Positions 25,121-34,960 of a stretch of DNA of 64,000 nt are shown here, one piece after another. The stretch spans positions 2,183,005-2,247,004 of the forward strand of contig NZ_LR130760.1 of assembly GCF_900625095.1 (NCBI RefSeq), given 5' to 3'. Origin of the DNA: Acinetobacter ihumii (lineage in GTDB: Bacteria; Pseudomonadota; Gammaproteobacteria; Pseudomonadales; Moraxellaceae). Each line of letters begins with the position of its first letter. Within the stretch, counting starts at the first letter, position 1. The notes beneath the pieces were generated by a model. The model ran no database searches. It was given only the letters and a program-made list of their open reading frames with translations, and was not told where the DNA came from. A program made the position numbers and the translations under genes.

Positions 25121-25819
25121 TTAAATCGCAACCAAATGCTTAATGCCCTTTTCGGGCATTTCTGCGCCCAGCCCTTGAGCAATGACTTGTCCACGTGCCA
25201 TGACGGTATATTGATCTGCCAGTTCTTCGGCAAAGTCATAAAATTGTTCAACCAATACAATCGCCATATTGCCCTGATTAGTCAACTGTCGAATGACCCG
25301 TCCAATATCTTTAATGATAGAGGGCTGAATGCCCTCTGTAGGTTCATCCAGAATCAAAAGACGTGGTTCAGATGCCAAAGCGCGAGCAATAGCGAGTTGC
25401 TGCTGTTGTCCACCTGACAAATCTCCACCACGGCGATGTTTCATTTCATCCAGAATTGGAAAAAGTTGGTACAAATGCTCAGGGACTTTGCGCGTTTTCG
25501 CCCCTGAAAATTTTGCCATGCCTATCAGGATGTTTTCTTCTACCGTCAAGGTCGAAAAAATGTCACGACCCTGCGGTACATATGCCAGTCCTGAACGCAC
25601 CCGTTGTTCAGGAGACAGTTTGGTGATGTCTTTGCCATCTAACAAAATTTGTCCCGATTTAATTGGCAAAAGTCCCATTAGGCATTTCAACAGCGTGGTT
25701 TTCCCTACACCGTTACGCCCCAGAATGACCGAACACGCCCCTATAGGGGCATCTAAGGAGACATCACGCAAGATATGACTGCCGCCGTAATATTGATTCA
25801 ATGCTTTAATTTCCAGCAT
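25121..25819 (-). CDS. urtE: urea ABC transporter ATP-binding subunit UrtE
   Basis: A 232-residue ABC ATPase of the branched-chain-amino-acid (LivF) type. Walker A GRNGVGKTT, signature LSGGQQQQLAIARAL, Walker B LLILDEPTEGI and the H-loop-like LVEQ region are present. It is the last gene of urtABCDE, ten bases after urtD, with GGAGAG four bases before its ATG. With UrtD it powers import of urea or short-chain amides across the inner membrane. Confidence 0.94.
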   Translation of the reverse strand: MLEIKALNQYYGGSHILRDVSLDAPIGACSVILGRNGVGKTTLLKCLMGLLPIKSGQILLDGKDITKLSPEQRVRSGLAYVPQGRDIFSTLTVEENILIGMAKFSGAKTRKVPEHLYQLFPILDEMKHRRGGDLSGGQQQQLAIARALASEPRLLILDEPTEGIQPSIIKDIGRVIRQLTNQGNMAIVLVEQFYDFAEELADQYTVMARGQVIAQGLGAEMPEKGIKHLVAI

Positions 25820-25828
25820 GCGGCTCTC

Positions 25829-26752
25829 CTAACGTCCCAGATACTTTTCAATCACATCTTCATTGGCTTGAACTTCTGCCAAAGTGCCTTCTGCCAAAAT
25901 CGCCCCTTGCGCCAACACCGTCACTTTTTCACTAATGGTGTCGATAAAACTCATGTCATGCTCCACCACGACCAAGGTGTGATTTTTTTTCAATTCCAGA
26001 CATAATTCTGCGGTGCGTTCAGTTTCGGCATCGGTCATGCCTGCCACAGGTTCATCCAGCAAAATTAATTTGGGACGCTGCATCAGTAACATGCCAATTT
26101 CCAGCCATTGCTTTTGCCCATGTGACAATAATCCTGCTGGCTTATGCACAAATTCTTGTAATCGAATCTGCTGCAATGTTTCTTCCAGCGCCACTTGGGC
26201 ATCGCCACTTAATTTACGGCTAAAACTTTTGACGACACGCTTATCTTTCGGTGCTGCCAGCAACAAATTTTCTATCACACTAAAGTTTTCAAATACCGTT
26301 GGTTTTTGAAACTTACGTCCAATGCCCGCCTCTGCAATTTGTTCAGTGCTCATTTTAGATAAATCATAGTTTTGCCCAAAAAATGCCGAGCCCTGACTAG
26401 GACGTGTTTTTCCAGTAATCACATCCATTAAAGTAGTTTTACCCGCACCATTGGGTCCAATAATGCAGCGCAATTCGCCTTCCTGAATGTACAGCGATAA
26501 ATCATTCAGCGCACGAAAGGCATCAAACCAGACACTGACATTTTCCAGATAAAGCGCAATGCCGTGACTAAAATCCGCGCCCTCAGTTTTAGGGCGCCCA
26601 TAGCCCTCTGTGGCATGTCCGCCGTGTTCCTGAGGGGCAGGTCGATCAGATGTCGCATGCAGAGTATGGCTGTGTACATCCAGTGCTGCATGGAGGTTTA
26701 AAGCACGTTCTATATCGCTTTTCGCGTCAGCCTGTGACCAGAGCATCGTCAT
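25829..26752 (-). CDS. urtD: urea ABC transporter ATP-binding subunit UrtD with His-rich N-terminal extension
   Basis: A 307-residue LivG-type ATPase: Walker A GPNGAGKTT near residue 100, signature LSHGQKQWLEIGMLL, Walker B LILLDEPVAGM, and VVVEHDM. The first 65 residues precede the ATPase domain and are histidine-rich (seven His within 44 residues, for example DVHSHTLH and QEHGGHATEG), unlike most UrtD proteins known to me, where the domain begins near the N-terminus. It abuts urtC with no gap; ATG at 26746 is an alternative start. The ATPase call is firm, the extension's purpose unknown. Confidence 0.93.
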   Translation of the reverse strand: MTMLWSQADAKSDIERALNLHAALDVHSHTLHATSDRPAPQEHGGHATEGYGRPKTEGADFSHGIALYLENVSVWFDAFRALNDLSLYIQEGELRCIIGPNGAGKTTLMDVITGKTRPSQGSAFFGQNYDLSKMSTEQIAEAGIGRKFQKPTVFENFSVIENLLLAAPKDKRVVKSFSRKLSGDAQVALEETLQQIRLQEFVHKPAGLLSHGQKQWLEIGMLLMQRPKLILLDEPVAGMTDAETERTAELCLELKKNHTLVVVEHDMSFIDTISEKVTVLAQGAILAEGTLAEVQANEDVIEKYLGR

Positions 26753-27823
26753 TTAATTGCCCTCTTTTTTAAAGCGATCAAATAATCCAATGATGCCTTT
26801 CGGTAAAAATAATGTGACCACCACAAACAAGCCACCCAAAATCAGTAACCATGCTTCAGGATACGCCACCGTGAAATAAGTTTTGACGCCATTAATGATG
26901 CCTGCCCCCAAAATTGGACCAATCAAGGTGCCACGACCACCCGCAGCGACCCAAACTGCCATTTCAATCGAATTGACTGGATTCATCTCACTCGGGTTAA
27001 TAATCCCGACTTGAGGTACATATAAGGCACCAGCAATACCTGCAATCATCGCAGAGAGCACCCATGCCGATAATTTGTACCATAAGGTCCGATAACCTAG
27101 ATATTGCAGACGGTTTTCACTGTCACGAATCGCTCCCAGCACACGTCCATAAGGCTGATTCATTAAGTAACGCAAGCCCAGATAACACAGCAATAAGGTC
27201 AAGGCTGTGATAAAGCACAGAACCGTGCGCGTCATGGATGAGGTAATATCAAAACCCAATAGCGTCTTAAATCCTGTAAAACCGTTATTTCCACCAAAGC
27301 CAGTTTCATTACGGAAAAACAAAAGTGCTGCTGCGTAGGTCATGGCTTGAGTGATAATCGAGAAATATACGCCTTTAATTTTTGAGCGGAATGCAAAAAA
27401 ACCAAAAATAAAGGCAATTAATCCGGGTATCAGCAACACTAGAATCATCGACCATGCAAAATATTGGGTGCCTACCCAATACCACGGCAACTCTGTCCAG
27501 CTCAGAAAACGCATAAAATCGGGTAGCCCATCGCCTGCACTTTGACGCATTAAATACATGCCAAAAGCATAGCCACCCAAAGCAAAATACAACCCATGAC
27601 CTAGACTCAGAATACCGGCATAGCCCCAGACCAAATCCAGTGCTAATGCCACAATCGCCAGACACATGATTTTGCCAATCAGGGTGACCCAATAGGCAGA
27701 CAAATGCAGCGCAGAATCAGTGGGTGTGAGATGCAACCACGGCAGAATCAGTAAAATGCCAAAACAGATTGCAATCAGCACAGCACTGCGCGGTTGATCA
27801 GACAATAATTGAAAGGTTTTCAT
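26753..27823 (-). CDS. urtC: urea ABC transporter permease UrtC
   Basis: A 356-residue inner membrane permease of the LivM type with about nine to ten hydrophobic segments. Family features include LDLVWGYAGILSLGHGLYFALGGYAFGMYL, here in the first 100 residues, the GNNGFTG segment, and VGIINPSEMNPVNSIEMAVWVAAGGRGTL near residue 300. It lies five bases after urtB and touches urtD, so the genes are tightly co-expressed. It pairs with UrtB to form the translocation channel. Confidence 0.94.
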   Translation of the reverse strand: MKTFQLLSDQPRSAVLIAICFGILLILPWLHLTPTDSALHLSAYWVTLIGKIMCLAIVALALDLVWGYAGILSLGHGLYFALGGYAFGMYLMRQSAGDGLPDFMRFLSWTELPWYWVGTQYFAWSMILVLLIPGLIAFIFGFFAFRSKIKGVYFSIITQAMTYAAALLFFRNETGFGGNNGFTGFKTLLGFDITSSMTRTVLCFITALTLLLCYLGLRYLMNQPYGRVLGAIRDSENRLQYLGYRTLWYKLSAWVLSAMIAGIAGALYVPQVGIINPSEMNPVNSIEMAVWVAAGGRGTLIGPILGAGIINGVKTYFTVAYPEAWLLILGGLFVVVTLFLPKGIIGLFDRFKKEGN

Positions 27824-27828
27824 GCTGC

Positions 27829-29451
27829 TTACTCCACAAAACGACCTTTAATGGCAAATAAACCTTGTGGACGTTTTTGAATAAACAAAATCACAAGCAC
27901 CAATAGGATAATTTTGGCAAGTACAGCCCCCATCCCAATTTCTAACACGGTTCCACTGATGCCCAGACCCAATGCTGCCAGCACTGCGCCCCACACCTGT
28001 CCCACACCACCAACCACCACCACAAGGAACGCATCAATAATGTAGTTCTGACCCAAATCTGGCCCGACATTGCCGATTTGAGCCAAAGCACAACCTGCCA
28101 AACCTGCCAAACCAGAACCCAGACCAAATGCCATCATGTCAATGCGTGCTGAACGAATACCGACGGCACGTGCCATTTGCCGGTTTTGCGTCACTGCGCG
28201 CACAAATAAACCAAAACGGGTTTTTTGTAATAAGAAAATCAGTAAAGCCAGAACAATCGCGGTAAAGACAATAATGGCCATACGGTTATAGGGTAAAGAT
28301 AGACTTGGCGTGATTGAAATAGCACCACTCAGCCATGAGATATTGGAGACTTCGACATTTTGTGCACCGAAGATCATACGCACCAGTTGCATCAAAATCA
28401 GACTCACCCCAAAGGTCGCCAATAACGTTTCTAATTGACGTCCGTATAAAGGACGAATGACCAGCCGCTCAATGACCATACCAATGAGGGCACTGACCAG
28501 AAATGCTGCTGGAATGGCTGCAATCAAATACCAGTCCAGCATGCCAGCAAAATGTGTTTTAAAAAAACTTTGCACTACATAGGTGGTATAGGCGCCAATC
28601 ATGATCAGTTCGCCATGCGCCATATTAATGACGCCGAGCAAACCATAAGTAATTGCGAGACCCAATGCGGCCAATAATAAAATGCTGGCCGTACTCAACC
28701 CTGAAAACAGATGTCCTGTCCATTCACTGACCTGAATACGGGATTGAATGCTGCTTGCCGCATCATGCAGGGCTTTTTTAAATTCAGGATTTTGAGTGAT
28801 TTGCTCAGCTGCGGTAATGTCTGCCAGTACATCTGGACTGTTACTTTGTTTTAAGACCTCCAATGCTTTCATCTTGGTGGTTTCATCTGGATTTTTAAAA
28901 TCAATTCTGGCTTTAAGTTGTGCCAGTGCCTGTTTCACTTTGTCATTGTTTTCCTGCGCATAAAACGCTGCAACGGTACTCGCATCCAGTTGATCCAGAT
29001 TTGATTCTAAAATTTTAACGGCATCTAAACGTTGCGCAGAATCTTCAGATTTTAATTTGGTTTTTGCCTGCCCAAAGGTTAAGGCTGAACGTAGCGTATT
29101 GGTCAAAATTACCTGATTTAAATCATTCGGCCATTGGCTCAGTTCTTGACGTTCAGGATAAGAAAATAACTTTTCGTCATCGACCAGCACGTAGGTCGTG
29201 CCTGCACCATCCTGATACAATTGATTTTTATCAATTAAGTCGACCAACTGATCGAACTCTGCAATTGAACCGGGCCATTGATTTAACATCGCGCGTCTTT
29301 TTTCAAAATCAGCTTTGACAAATTGTTGAATCGCATCGCCTTGTTGTACAGTGGCCGTCGTCGTTTGCGGTATTTGTTCAGCATGTATTTGAACGATGCT
29401 GCTACATAGGCACAGGCTAAAAAAAATAGCCAAAAAACTGGAGTGCTTCAT
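27829..29451 (-). CDS. urtB: urea ABC transporter permease UrtB
   Basis: A 540-residue protein in two parts: a signal peptide (MKHSSFLAIFFSLCLC) and a helical periplasmic domain of about 230 residues, then a LivH-type permease with roughly eight membrane segments (LLGVINMAHGELIMIGAYTTYV, VRAVTQNRQMARAVGI, VVVVGGVGQVWGA). The long N-terminal domain is normal for UrtB. The ATG at 29451 is preferred because AAGGGG stands six bases ahead; the frame runs six codons further. It is the second gene of the operon, 141 bases after urtA. Confidence 0.94.
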   Translation of the reverse strand: MKHSSFLAIFFSLCLCSSIVQIHAEQIPQTTTATVQQGDAIQQFVKADFEKRRAMLNQWPGSIAEFDQLVDLIDKNQLYQDGAGTTYVLVDDEKLFSYPERQELSQWPNDLNQVILTNTLRSALTFGQAKTKLKSEDSAQRLDAVKILESNLDQLDASTVAAFYAQENNDKVKQALAQLKARIDFKNPDETTKMKALEVLKQSNSPDVLADITAAEQITQNPEFKKALHDAASSIQSRIQVSEWTGHLFSGLSTASILLLAALGLAITYGLLGVINMAHGELIMIGAYTTYVVQSFFKTHFAGMLDWYLIAAIPAAFLVSALIGMVIERLVIRPLYGRQLETLLATFGVSLILMQLVRMIFGAQNVEVSNISWLSGAISITPSLSLPYNRMAIIVFTAIVLALLIFLLQKTRFGLFVRAVTQNRQMARAVGIRSARIDMMAFGLGSGLAGLAGCALAQIGNVGPDLGQNYIIDAFLVVVVGGVGQVWGAVLAALGLGISGTVLEIGMGAVLAKIILLVLVILFIQKRPQGLFAIKGRFVE

Positions 29452-29594
29452 AGGATGCCCCTTAAGCAAAGGATCATTTTTAAAATGTAGGGCTTCGCCA
29501 AAAATATAAAACAGCTAAAAATGATGATTAAAAAAATGGCTGTTCCATTTTAATCAGGCCTGTCACAACAGCTGTGACAGGTCACCTTAACCAC

Positions 29595-30893
29595 TTACTT
29601 AGGAATATATGGACTCCACGGCTGAGCTGGAATCACATTTGGAGTTTTATACACCACGTCGAACTGACCATCGGCACGGATTTGTCCGATCATGACCGGT
29701 TTAGCAAGATGATGATTTTCTGCATCCATTTTTAGGGTATACCCTGACGGCGCGGTAAAGGTCTGCCCTGCCATGGCTTCACGAACTTTATCCACATTGG
29801 TGGTGCCTGCTTTTTCGACCGCCTGTTTCCACATGTGGATGCCGACATAAGTCGCTTCCATTGGATCATTGGTCACGACTTTATCTGCATTTGGCAGTTT
29901 GTATTCCACAGCAAACTGTTTGTAATCTTTAATAAACTTGGCATTGGTTGGATTTTTCACTGACATGAAGTAGTTCCATGCCGCTAAATGCCCCACCAGT
30001 GGCTTGGTATCTATACCCCGTAATTCTTCTTCGCCCACTGAAAATGCCATGACTGGAATATCTGAGGCTTTAATGCCCTGATTGCCCAATTCACGATAAA
30101 AAGGCACGTTGGAATCGCCATTAATGGTGGAGATTACTGCTGTTTTTTTACCTGCCGCAAACTTTTTAACATTCGAGACGATAGTTTGATAGTTGTTAAA
30201 ACCAAACGGCGTGTACTCTTCCATAATGTCTTTTTCAGAGACACCTTTGGATTTTAAGAAGGCACGTAAAATTTTATTGGTGGTTCGAGGGTAAACATAG
30301 TCCGTTCCAAGCAACACAAAACGTTCCGCTTTGCCGCCTTCTGGACTCATTAAGTATTCAACCGCAGGAATCGCTTGCTGGTTCGGTGCTGCACCTGTAT
30401 AGAAAATATTTTTAGATTGTTCCTGACCTTCATACTGCACTGGATAGAACAATAAGCCATTTAACTCTTCAACCACAGGCAAAACTGATTTACGCGATAC
30501 TGAAGTCCAGCAACCAAAAATCACATCGACTTTATTTTGAGTAATTAATTGACGGGCTTTTTCAGCAAACAATGGCCAGTCTGATGCAGGATCCACCACC
30601 ACAGGTTCCAGTTTTTTACCCATGACCCCGCCTTGTGCATTAATTTCATTAATGGTCATTAATGCTGTATTTTTGAGCGAGGTTTCAGAAATGGCCATAG
30701 TGCCAGAAAGTGAATGCAAAATTCCGACTTTAATCGTATCCCCATTGCTTGCTGGTGCAGAAGCAGCGACGGTTTTATCTGCTGGGGTAGCGTCATTTTT
30801 AGGTTCAGTTGGTTTTGAACACCCCACCAAAGTAATGCTTCCCATTATCGCTGCAACAAAGAAAGATAAAGGCATCCAGCGTTGATTCATCAT
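29595..30893 (-). CDS. urtA: urea ABC transporter substrate-binding lipoprotein UrtA
   Basis: A 432-residue binding protein with a lipoprotein signal (SITLVGCS) and a type I periplasmic-binding fold: VGILHSLSGTMAISE, VVDPASDWPLFAEKARQLI, GCWTSVSRKSVLPVVEE, YEGQEQSKNIFYTGAAPNQQ. These blocks are typical of UrtA, which captures urea or short amides. The ATG at 30893 has GGAG ten bases ahead. As first gene it carries the operon promoter; a sigma-54-like element lies 62 bases upstream. No urease genes are in the window. Confidence 0.95.
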   Translation of the reverse strand: MMNQRWMPLSFFVAAIMGSITLVGCSKPTEPKNDATPADKTVAASAPASNGDTIKVGILHSLSGTMAISETSLKNTALMTINEINAQGGVMGKKLEPVVVDPASDWPLFAEKARQLITQNKVDVIFGCWTSVSRKSVLPVVEELNGLLFYPVQYEGQEQSKNIFYTGAAPNQQAIPAVEYLMSPEGGKAERFVLLGTDYVYPRTTNKILRAFLKSKGVSEKDIMEEYTPFGFNNYQTIVSNVKKFAAGKKTAVISTINGDSNVPFYRELGNQGIKASDIPVMAFSVGEEELRGIDTKPLVGHLAAWNYFMSVKNPTNAKFIKDYKQFAVEYKLPNADKVVTNDPMEATYVGIHMWKQAVEKAGTTNVDKVREAMAGQTFTAPSGYTLKMDAENHHLAKPVMIGQIRADGQFDVVYKTPNVIPAQPWSPYIPK

Positions 30894-30954
30894 ATTTATA
30901 TTACTCCACAAAGATTTTTATTCATGAAATTCAATTCATTCTGTTCAGAGTCTA

Positions 30955-30971
30955 TTCAAAATCTATGCCAA
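30955..30971 (-). promoter_or_regulatory. sigma-54-like promoter candidate for urtABCDE
   Basis: On the minus strand TTGGCATAGATTTTGAA has the GG-N10-G spacing of -24/-12 elements but ends GA instead of GC. It is well placed before urtA, and nitrogen control of urt genes by RpoN/NtrC is common. The match is imperfect. Confidence 0.3.
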
Positions 30972-31211
30972 GTATTTTTATGTTGAATATCATCGGCCTG
31001 ATTTGCACAACAACATCTCTATGCCGATATTCACCTCTTCTCTTTCAAAATCCATGTATTTTTATTGAACAATAACGGGGCATTATTTCAGCATTAAAAT
31101 AGTGCAAATTTATATCATCTCGACTAGATGTTGCTGATCTTTCACTCATTGCAATTCAAACAACTTGAACTAAAATTAAGGTAATCCCTGATATGGCGCA
31201 TTTCATTTCTT
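30972..31211. other. divergent region between urtA and the ModE-like gene
   Basis: No gene. The only notable structure is a loose inverted repeat GAATAT..CGGC / GCCGATATTC (30985-31027). Promoters for both directions must lie here, but none is clear for the plus strand. Confidence 0.45.
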
Positions 31212-31565
31212 ATGCAAGCTGATATTGATCTTAAATTACGTCTGCGCCTGATGCTTAATCAAAGCATTGCTTTCGGACCGGGCAAGGCTGATTTGTTAGA
31301 TGCTATTCAAGAGACAGGGTCAATTTCTCAAGCCGCTAAAAAAATGCAAATGAGCTACCGACGCGCATGGCAACTGGTGGAAACCATGAACCAAAGCTTT
31401 CATTCCGCTCTGGTGGAAACACATAAAGGAGGGGAGTCAGGCGGTGGAGCAATCGTGACCCCGTTGGGACTAGAGGTGTTAGCGCAATTTCGATCTATGG
31501 AGCAAAAAGCACGCAGTGCCATTGAAACCGAAACTCAGCAATTGGCACAGCTTTTAAAACGATAG
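31212..31565 (+). CDS. ModE-like winged-helix regulator, DNA-binding domain only
   Basis: A 117-residue protein equivalent to the N-terminal LysR-type winged helix of ModE: KADLLDAIQETGSISQAAKKMQMSYRRAWQLVETMN is the helix-turn-helix, and GGGAIVTPLGLEVL the wing. The C-terminal molybdate-binding MOP domains of full ModE (about 260 residues) are absent and no stop or frameshift truncates them here, so this is a single-domain family member. Its ligand and targets are unknown; it is divergent from urtABCDE, which might be a target, but that is only positional. Confidence 0.82.
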   Translation: MQADIDLKLRLRLMLNQSIAFGPGKADLLDAIQETGSISQAAKKMQMSYRRAWQLVETMNQSFHSALVETHKGGESGGGAIVTPLGLEVLAQFRSMEQKARSAIETETQQLAQLLKR

Positions 31566-31684
31566 TCCCAATACTGCATTCAACAGAATCTTGCTGTCAC
31601 TGATTGCAGGTCACCGCACTCCTCTTGAGCTATCAAAAATAGCGCGACTGTGCCTCCAAGCAATGATTCAGTCACAACATCAAA

Positions 31685-33052
31685 TTAAATGGTCATGGAA
31701 AAAATTTGATTGTTGGGGACTCTACGTTTCATGCGTAAATCAAATGCCATACAAATATTACGCACAAAGGCCTTGCCCTGCTCTTTGACCCGTATACTTT
31801 TGTCTCCAATTTCAAGCAATTGATCTTGCTGCATTTCTTCAAGCTGCTGTAACACCTGTGGCAATTCTTTAAAGCTTTGCTTTGGATCTTGCCATGAGGT
31901 TTCAAACTGGCACATCAGATTTAAAATATGCTGACGAATCTTCAAATCTTCAGTTGTTAACACATGTCCACGAAACACTGGGATTTCATTATTTTCCAGT
32001 CGGGCATAGTAGTCTTCCAGTACCTTTTCATTTTGAGCAAAACTGTACCAGCTATCACTAATCGCAGAGACACCTAAGCCAATCATGACTTGAGTTTTAG
32101 AGGCGGTATAACCCATAAAATTACGATGTAACTGGCCTTGTAAAAAAGACTGATACATTGGGTCGGTTTTTAGGGCAAAGTGATCCATGCCAATTTCAAC
32201 ATAGCCATGATCTAACAGCTTTTGTTTGCCTGCTTCATACAGCTTTCTTTTCATTGCATCTTTGGGCACATCATGGTCTTTAAAGCCACGTTGTCCATTG
32301 CCTTTGATCCACGGCACATGCGCATAGCTATAAAAAGCCAAACGATCGGGCAATAATTGATTGGTTTGGTCAATAGTAAACAGTACATCATCCAATTCCT
32401 GAAAAGGCAAACCAAACACCAGATCATGTGAAATCGAGTCATAACCGATTTCTCTGGCCCAGTGCGTCACATTGGCGACGTTTTCAAAGGGTTGAATGCG
32501 ATGAATCGCCTTTTGAACTTTTAGACTATAATCCTGTACCCCAAAACTAACCCGACGAAAACCCAGATCATACAACGCCTGTAAATGTTCTCTGCTGGTA
32601 CTATTCGGATGACCTTCAAAACTAAATTCGTGCTGATCCGCAACATCGGCATGCGCTAAAATGCCTCGGATTAACTGTTGTAGATGTTCAACTGAAAAAT
32701 AGGTAGGTGTACCCCCACCCAAGTGAATTTCCCGAATCATTGGTTTTTGTGGCAATAATTCGCAATATAGCGACCATTCTTTCAACACCGCCGCGATATA
32801 CGGTGCTTCTACTTCTGCATGGCGTTTGGTGACTTTTTTATGACAGCCACAAAAGGTACATAAGCTTTCACAAAACGGTAAATGAATGTACAGGCTCATG
32901 CCTTCTGTTGCATTGGATTCGATAAAAGATTGACGCAAGGTTTGCTTCCATGCATCCAGTGAAAAAGTATCGTCCTGCCAATAAGGAACGGTTGGATAAC
33001 TGGTATAACGTGGCCCAGGAACATTATATTTCTGAATCAAAACATTCGACAT
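31685..33052 (-). CDS. hemN: oxygen-independent coproporphyrinogen III oxidase
   Basis: A 455-residue radical-SAM enzyme converting coproporphyrinogen III to protoporphyrinogen IX without oxygen. The CESLCTFCGCHKKV cluster has the CxxxCxxC plus fourth Cys arrangement of HemN, with GGGTPTYF, SFGVQDYS and the HemN C-terminal domain. The ATG at 33052 starts MSNVLIQKYNVPGPRYTSYPT, the conserved opening; the longer frame upstream is not. A TATAAT box (minus strand, 33083-33088) is 31 bases before the start. It probably serves haem synthesis in oxygen-poor conditions. Confidence 0.95.
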   Translation of the reverse strand: MSNVLIQKYNVPGPRYTSYPTVPYWQDDTFSLDAWKQTLRQSFIESNATEGMSLYIHLPFCESLCTFCGCHKKVTKRHAEVEAPYIAAVLKEWSLYCELLPQKPMIREIHLGGGTPTYFSVEHLQQLIRGILAHADVADQHEFSFEGHPNSTSREHLQALYDLGFRRVSFGVQDYSLKVQKAIHRIQPFENVANVTHWAREIGYDSISHDLVFGLPFQELDDVLFTIDQTNQLLPDRLAFYSYAHVPWIKGNGQRGFKDHDVPKDAMKRKLYEAGKQKLLDHGYVEIGMDHFALKTDPMYQSFLQGQLHRNFMGYTASKTQVMIGLGVSAISDSWYSFAQNEKVLEDYYARLENNEIPVFRGHVLTTEDLKIRQHILNLMCQFETSWQDPKQSFKELPQVLQQLEEMQQDQLLEIGDKSIRVKEQGKAFVRNICMAFDLRMKRRVPNNQIFSMTI

Positions 33053-33263
33053 TTTAACGCACCAAAATACCTTATCTTCTTCATTATAATCCAATTGAAT
33101 CAGTATAAAAACCTTCAACATAAATCTTAAAATTTAAAAATAACAATAAAAACAATGTATTGTATTTTATTAATAATCATGATGATGTATTTTATTTTAT
33201 ATTTATGACATTATAAAGCTGACTGTTTTAGTAGGAATTTAAATTCTCTATACATCAATTCAA

Positions 33264-33291
33264 AATAAAAAAGCATATTCAGTGAATATGC
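33264..33291 (-). terminator. terminator of the dad-cycA transcript
   Basis: GCATATTCA (33273-33281) and TGAATATGC (33283-33291) form a stem, followed on the minus strand by TTTTTTATTTT. It lies 34 bases past the cycA stop. Confidence 0.8.
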
Positions 33292-33324
33292 CTTTGAAGT
33301 AATTTCATTCCATTTAAGCTTGAA

Positions 33325-34758
33325 TCAAGAGCCTTTAAGCTGCTTCAGTCGTTTCACCCGTGGTTTATACAACAGCTGATACGTCACCGCCAAAATCAAT
33401 AGCCACAGTGGGCTGACATATAAAGCTTTTAAGGTATCGGGTTCCAGTGCCAAAATCACCAAAGTGAACAGCAAAAATGCCAAGACCACGTAGCTCATCC
33501 AGATTCCACCCGGCATTTTAAAGGTCGACTGTGCATGCAATTCAGGTCTAAGTTTACGATAACGCAAATAGCACACCATAATCAGTCCCCAAACACTAAT
33601 AAATAAAATCACGCATAAAGAACTGGCTAAGGTAAACGCTTCAATGGTATTCGGTACAAAATACTGTAATGCCGCACCCGCCATAATAAATAGACAGGAA
33701 AATAGCAAACCATTAGCAGGAACAGCACGCTTGGATAACCGCGCCAATGCCTGCGGAGCCTGACCACCGCGGGACAAACCAAACAGCATCCGACTGGTGG
33801 AGAACACCCCACTATTCATCGATGATGTGACTGAAGAAAGTACCACCAGATTCATAATAATGGCTGAGGTTGGAATCCCTGCATGCAAAAATAATTCAAC
33901 AAATGGGCTTTTATTGGCACTGATCATATTCCACGGTGTAACCGACATCACCACTAACAACGCCAAGACATAAAACAGGATAATCCGAATCGGAATTGCA
34001 TTAATGGCTTTGGGTAAATTCTTTTTCGGATCTTTGGTTTCTGCGGCGGTGGTACCAATCAATTCAACACCGACAAAGGCAAACACCGCAATCTGAAAGC
34101 CTGCTAAAAAGCCCTCTGTGCCTTTGGGGAACATTCCACCTGAAGACCAGATATTACTCACTGAGGCCACGGTGCCTGTCGGGGCTTGAAAATGGCTAAA
34201 CACCATAAAACCACCAACAGCAATTAAACCCAAAATCGCCAGAATCTTGATCAAAGCGAACCAGAATTCCACCTCACCAAATAAACGCACGGTGAGCAGG
34301 TTGAGTGCCAATACGAACAAGACACAGCCCGCACTAATCAAAGCCTGCCCCATCGGGGTGAAACCTACGCCATCAGGCAACCAAAAGCCCAGATAGTTAA
34401 TAATCGCTGCCAAATCAGCAATTCCCACCAATACCCAGCCCAGCCAATAAGTCCAGCCTAGATAATATCCAGCCCCCGGGCCGATTAAATCATGTGCCAT
34501 ATCAACAAAGGATTTGTAATGCAGATTGGCCAGTAATAGCTCACCCAATGCACGCATGAGGAAGAAGAACATGACCCCAATGATCATGTAAATAAATAAA
34601 ATCGAAGGCCCTGCCAATGAAATGGTTTTACCAGAACCCATAAATAGCCCTGTTCCGATTGCTCCGCCAATCGCAATCAGTTGCAAATGTCGATTTGACA
34701 GCTTGCGTTGTAGGTCATGCGACGATTGTTCGCCTTCAGAATGACGTACTGTTGTCAT
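33325..34758 (-). CDS. cycA: D-serine/D-alanine/glycine permease
   Basis: A 477-residue APC-family amino acid permease with twelve hydrophobic segments. The N-terminal LQRKLSNRHLQLIAIGGAIGTGLFMGSG is the family signature; the following GYYLGWTYWLGWVLVGIAD segment and overall similarity match CycA, the D-Ala/D-Ser/Gly proton symporter. Context supports this: it lies downstream of ridA, dadX and dadA, so imported D- and L-alanine would be catabolised by the neighbours. AAGGA is nine bases before the ATG. A 200-base gap separates it from ridA. Confidence 0.88.
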   Translation of the reverse strand: MTTVRHSEGEQSSHDLQRKLSNRHLQLIAIGGAIGTGLFMGSGKTISLAGPSILFIYMIIGVMFFFLMRALGELLLANLHYKSFVDMAHDLIGPGAGYYLGWTYWLGWVLVGIADLAAIINYLGFWLPDGVGFTPMGQALISAGCVLFVLALNLLTVRLFGEVEFWFALIKILAILGLIAVGGFMVFSHFQAPTGTVASVSNIWSSGGMFPKGTEGFLAGFQIAVFAFVGVELIGTTAAETKDPKKNLPKAINAIPIRIILFYVLALLVVMSVTPWNMISANKSPFVELFLHAGIPTSAIIMNLVVLSSVTSSMNSGVFSTSRMLFGLSRGGQAPQALARLSKRAVPANGLLFSCLFIMAGAALQYFVPNTIEAFTLASSLCVILFISVWGLIMVCYLRYRKLRPELHAQSTFKMPGGIWMSYVVLAFLLFTLVILALEPDTLKALYVSPLWLLILAVTYQLLYKPRVKRLKQLKGS

Positions 34759-34960
34759 GATTAAACATCCTTTTTAAACGTCCCTTTTGCTTGATCAATG
34801 CAGTATGACCAACCCGCCCAAAGAACATACTGGTCGGTATATCAGCCACCACATTGCTCGCCTTGTTACATCAACATAAAAACCAGAAGGCATCCTTTTC
34901 CTTGGCAACTCTGGTTTCCAAACTCATCATCGGTTAAACAAAAAACTGATCGCAGGCTCA

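Noticed and set aside
30985..31027. Inverted repeat upstream of urtA as an NtrC site
   Set aside because: The arms have a three-base insertion and do not fit the NtrC consensus.
33053..33200. FNR/Anr box expected ahead of hemN
   Set aside because: No TTGAT-N4-ATCAA motif could be found in this stretch.
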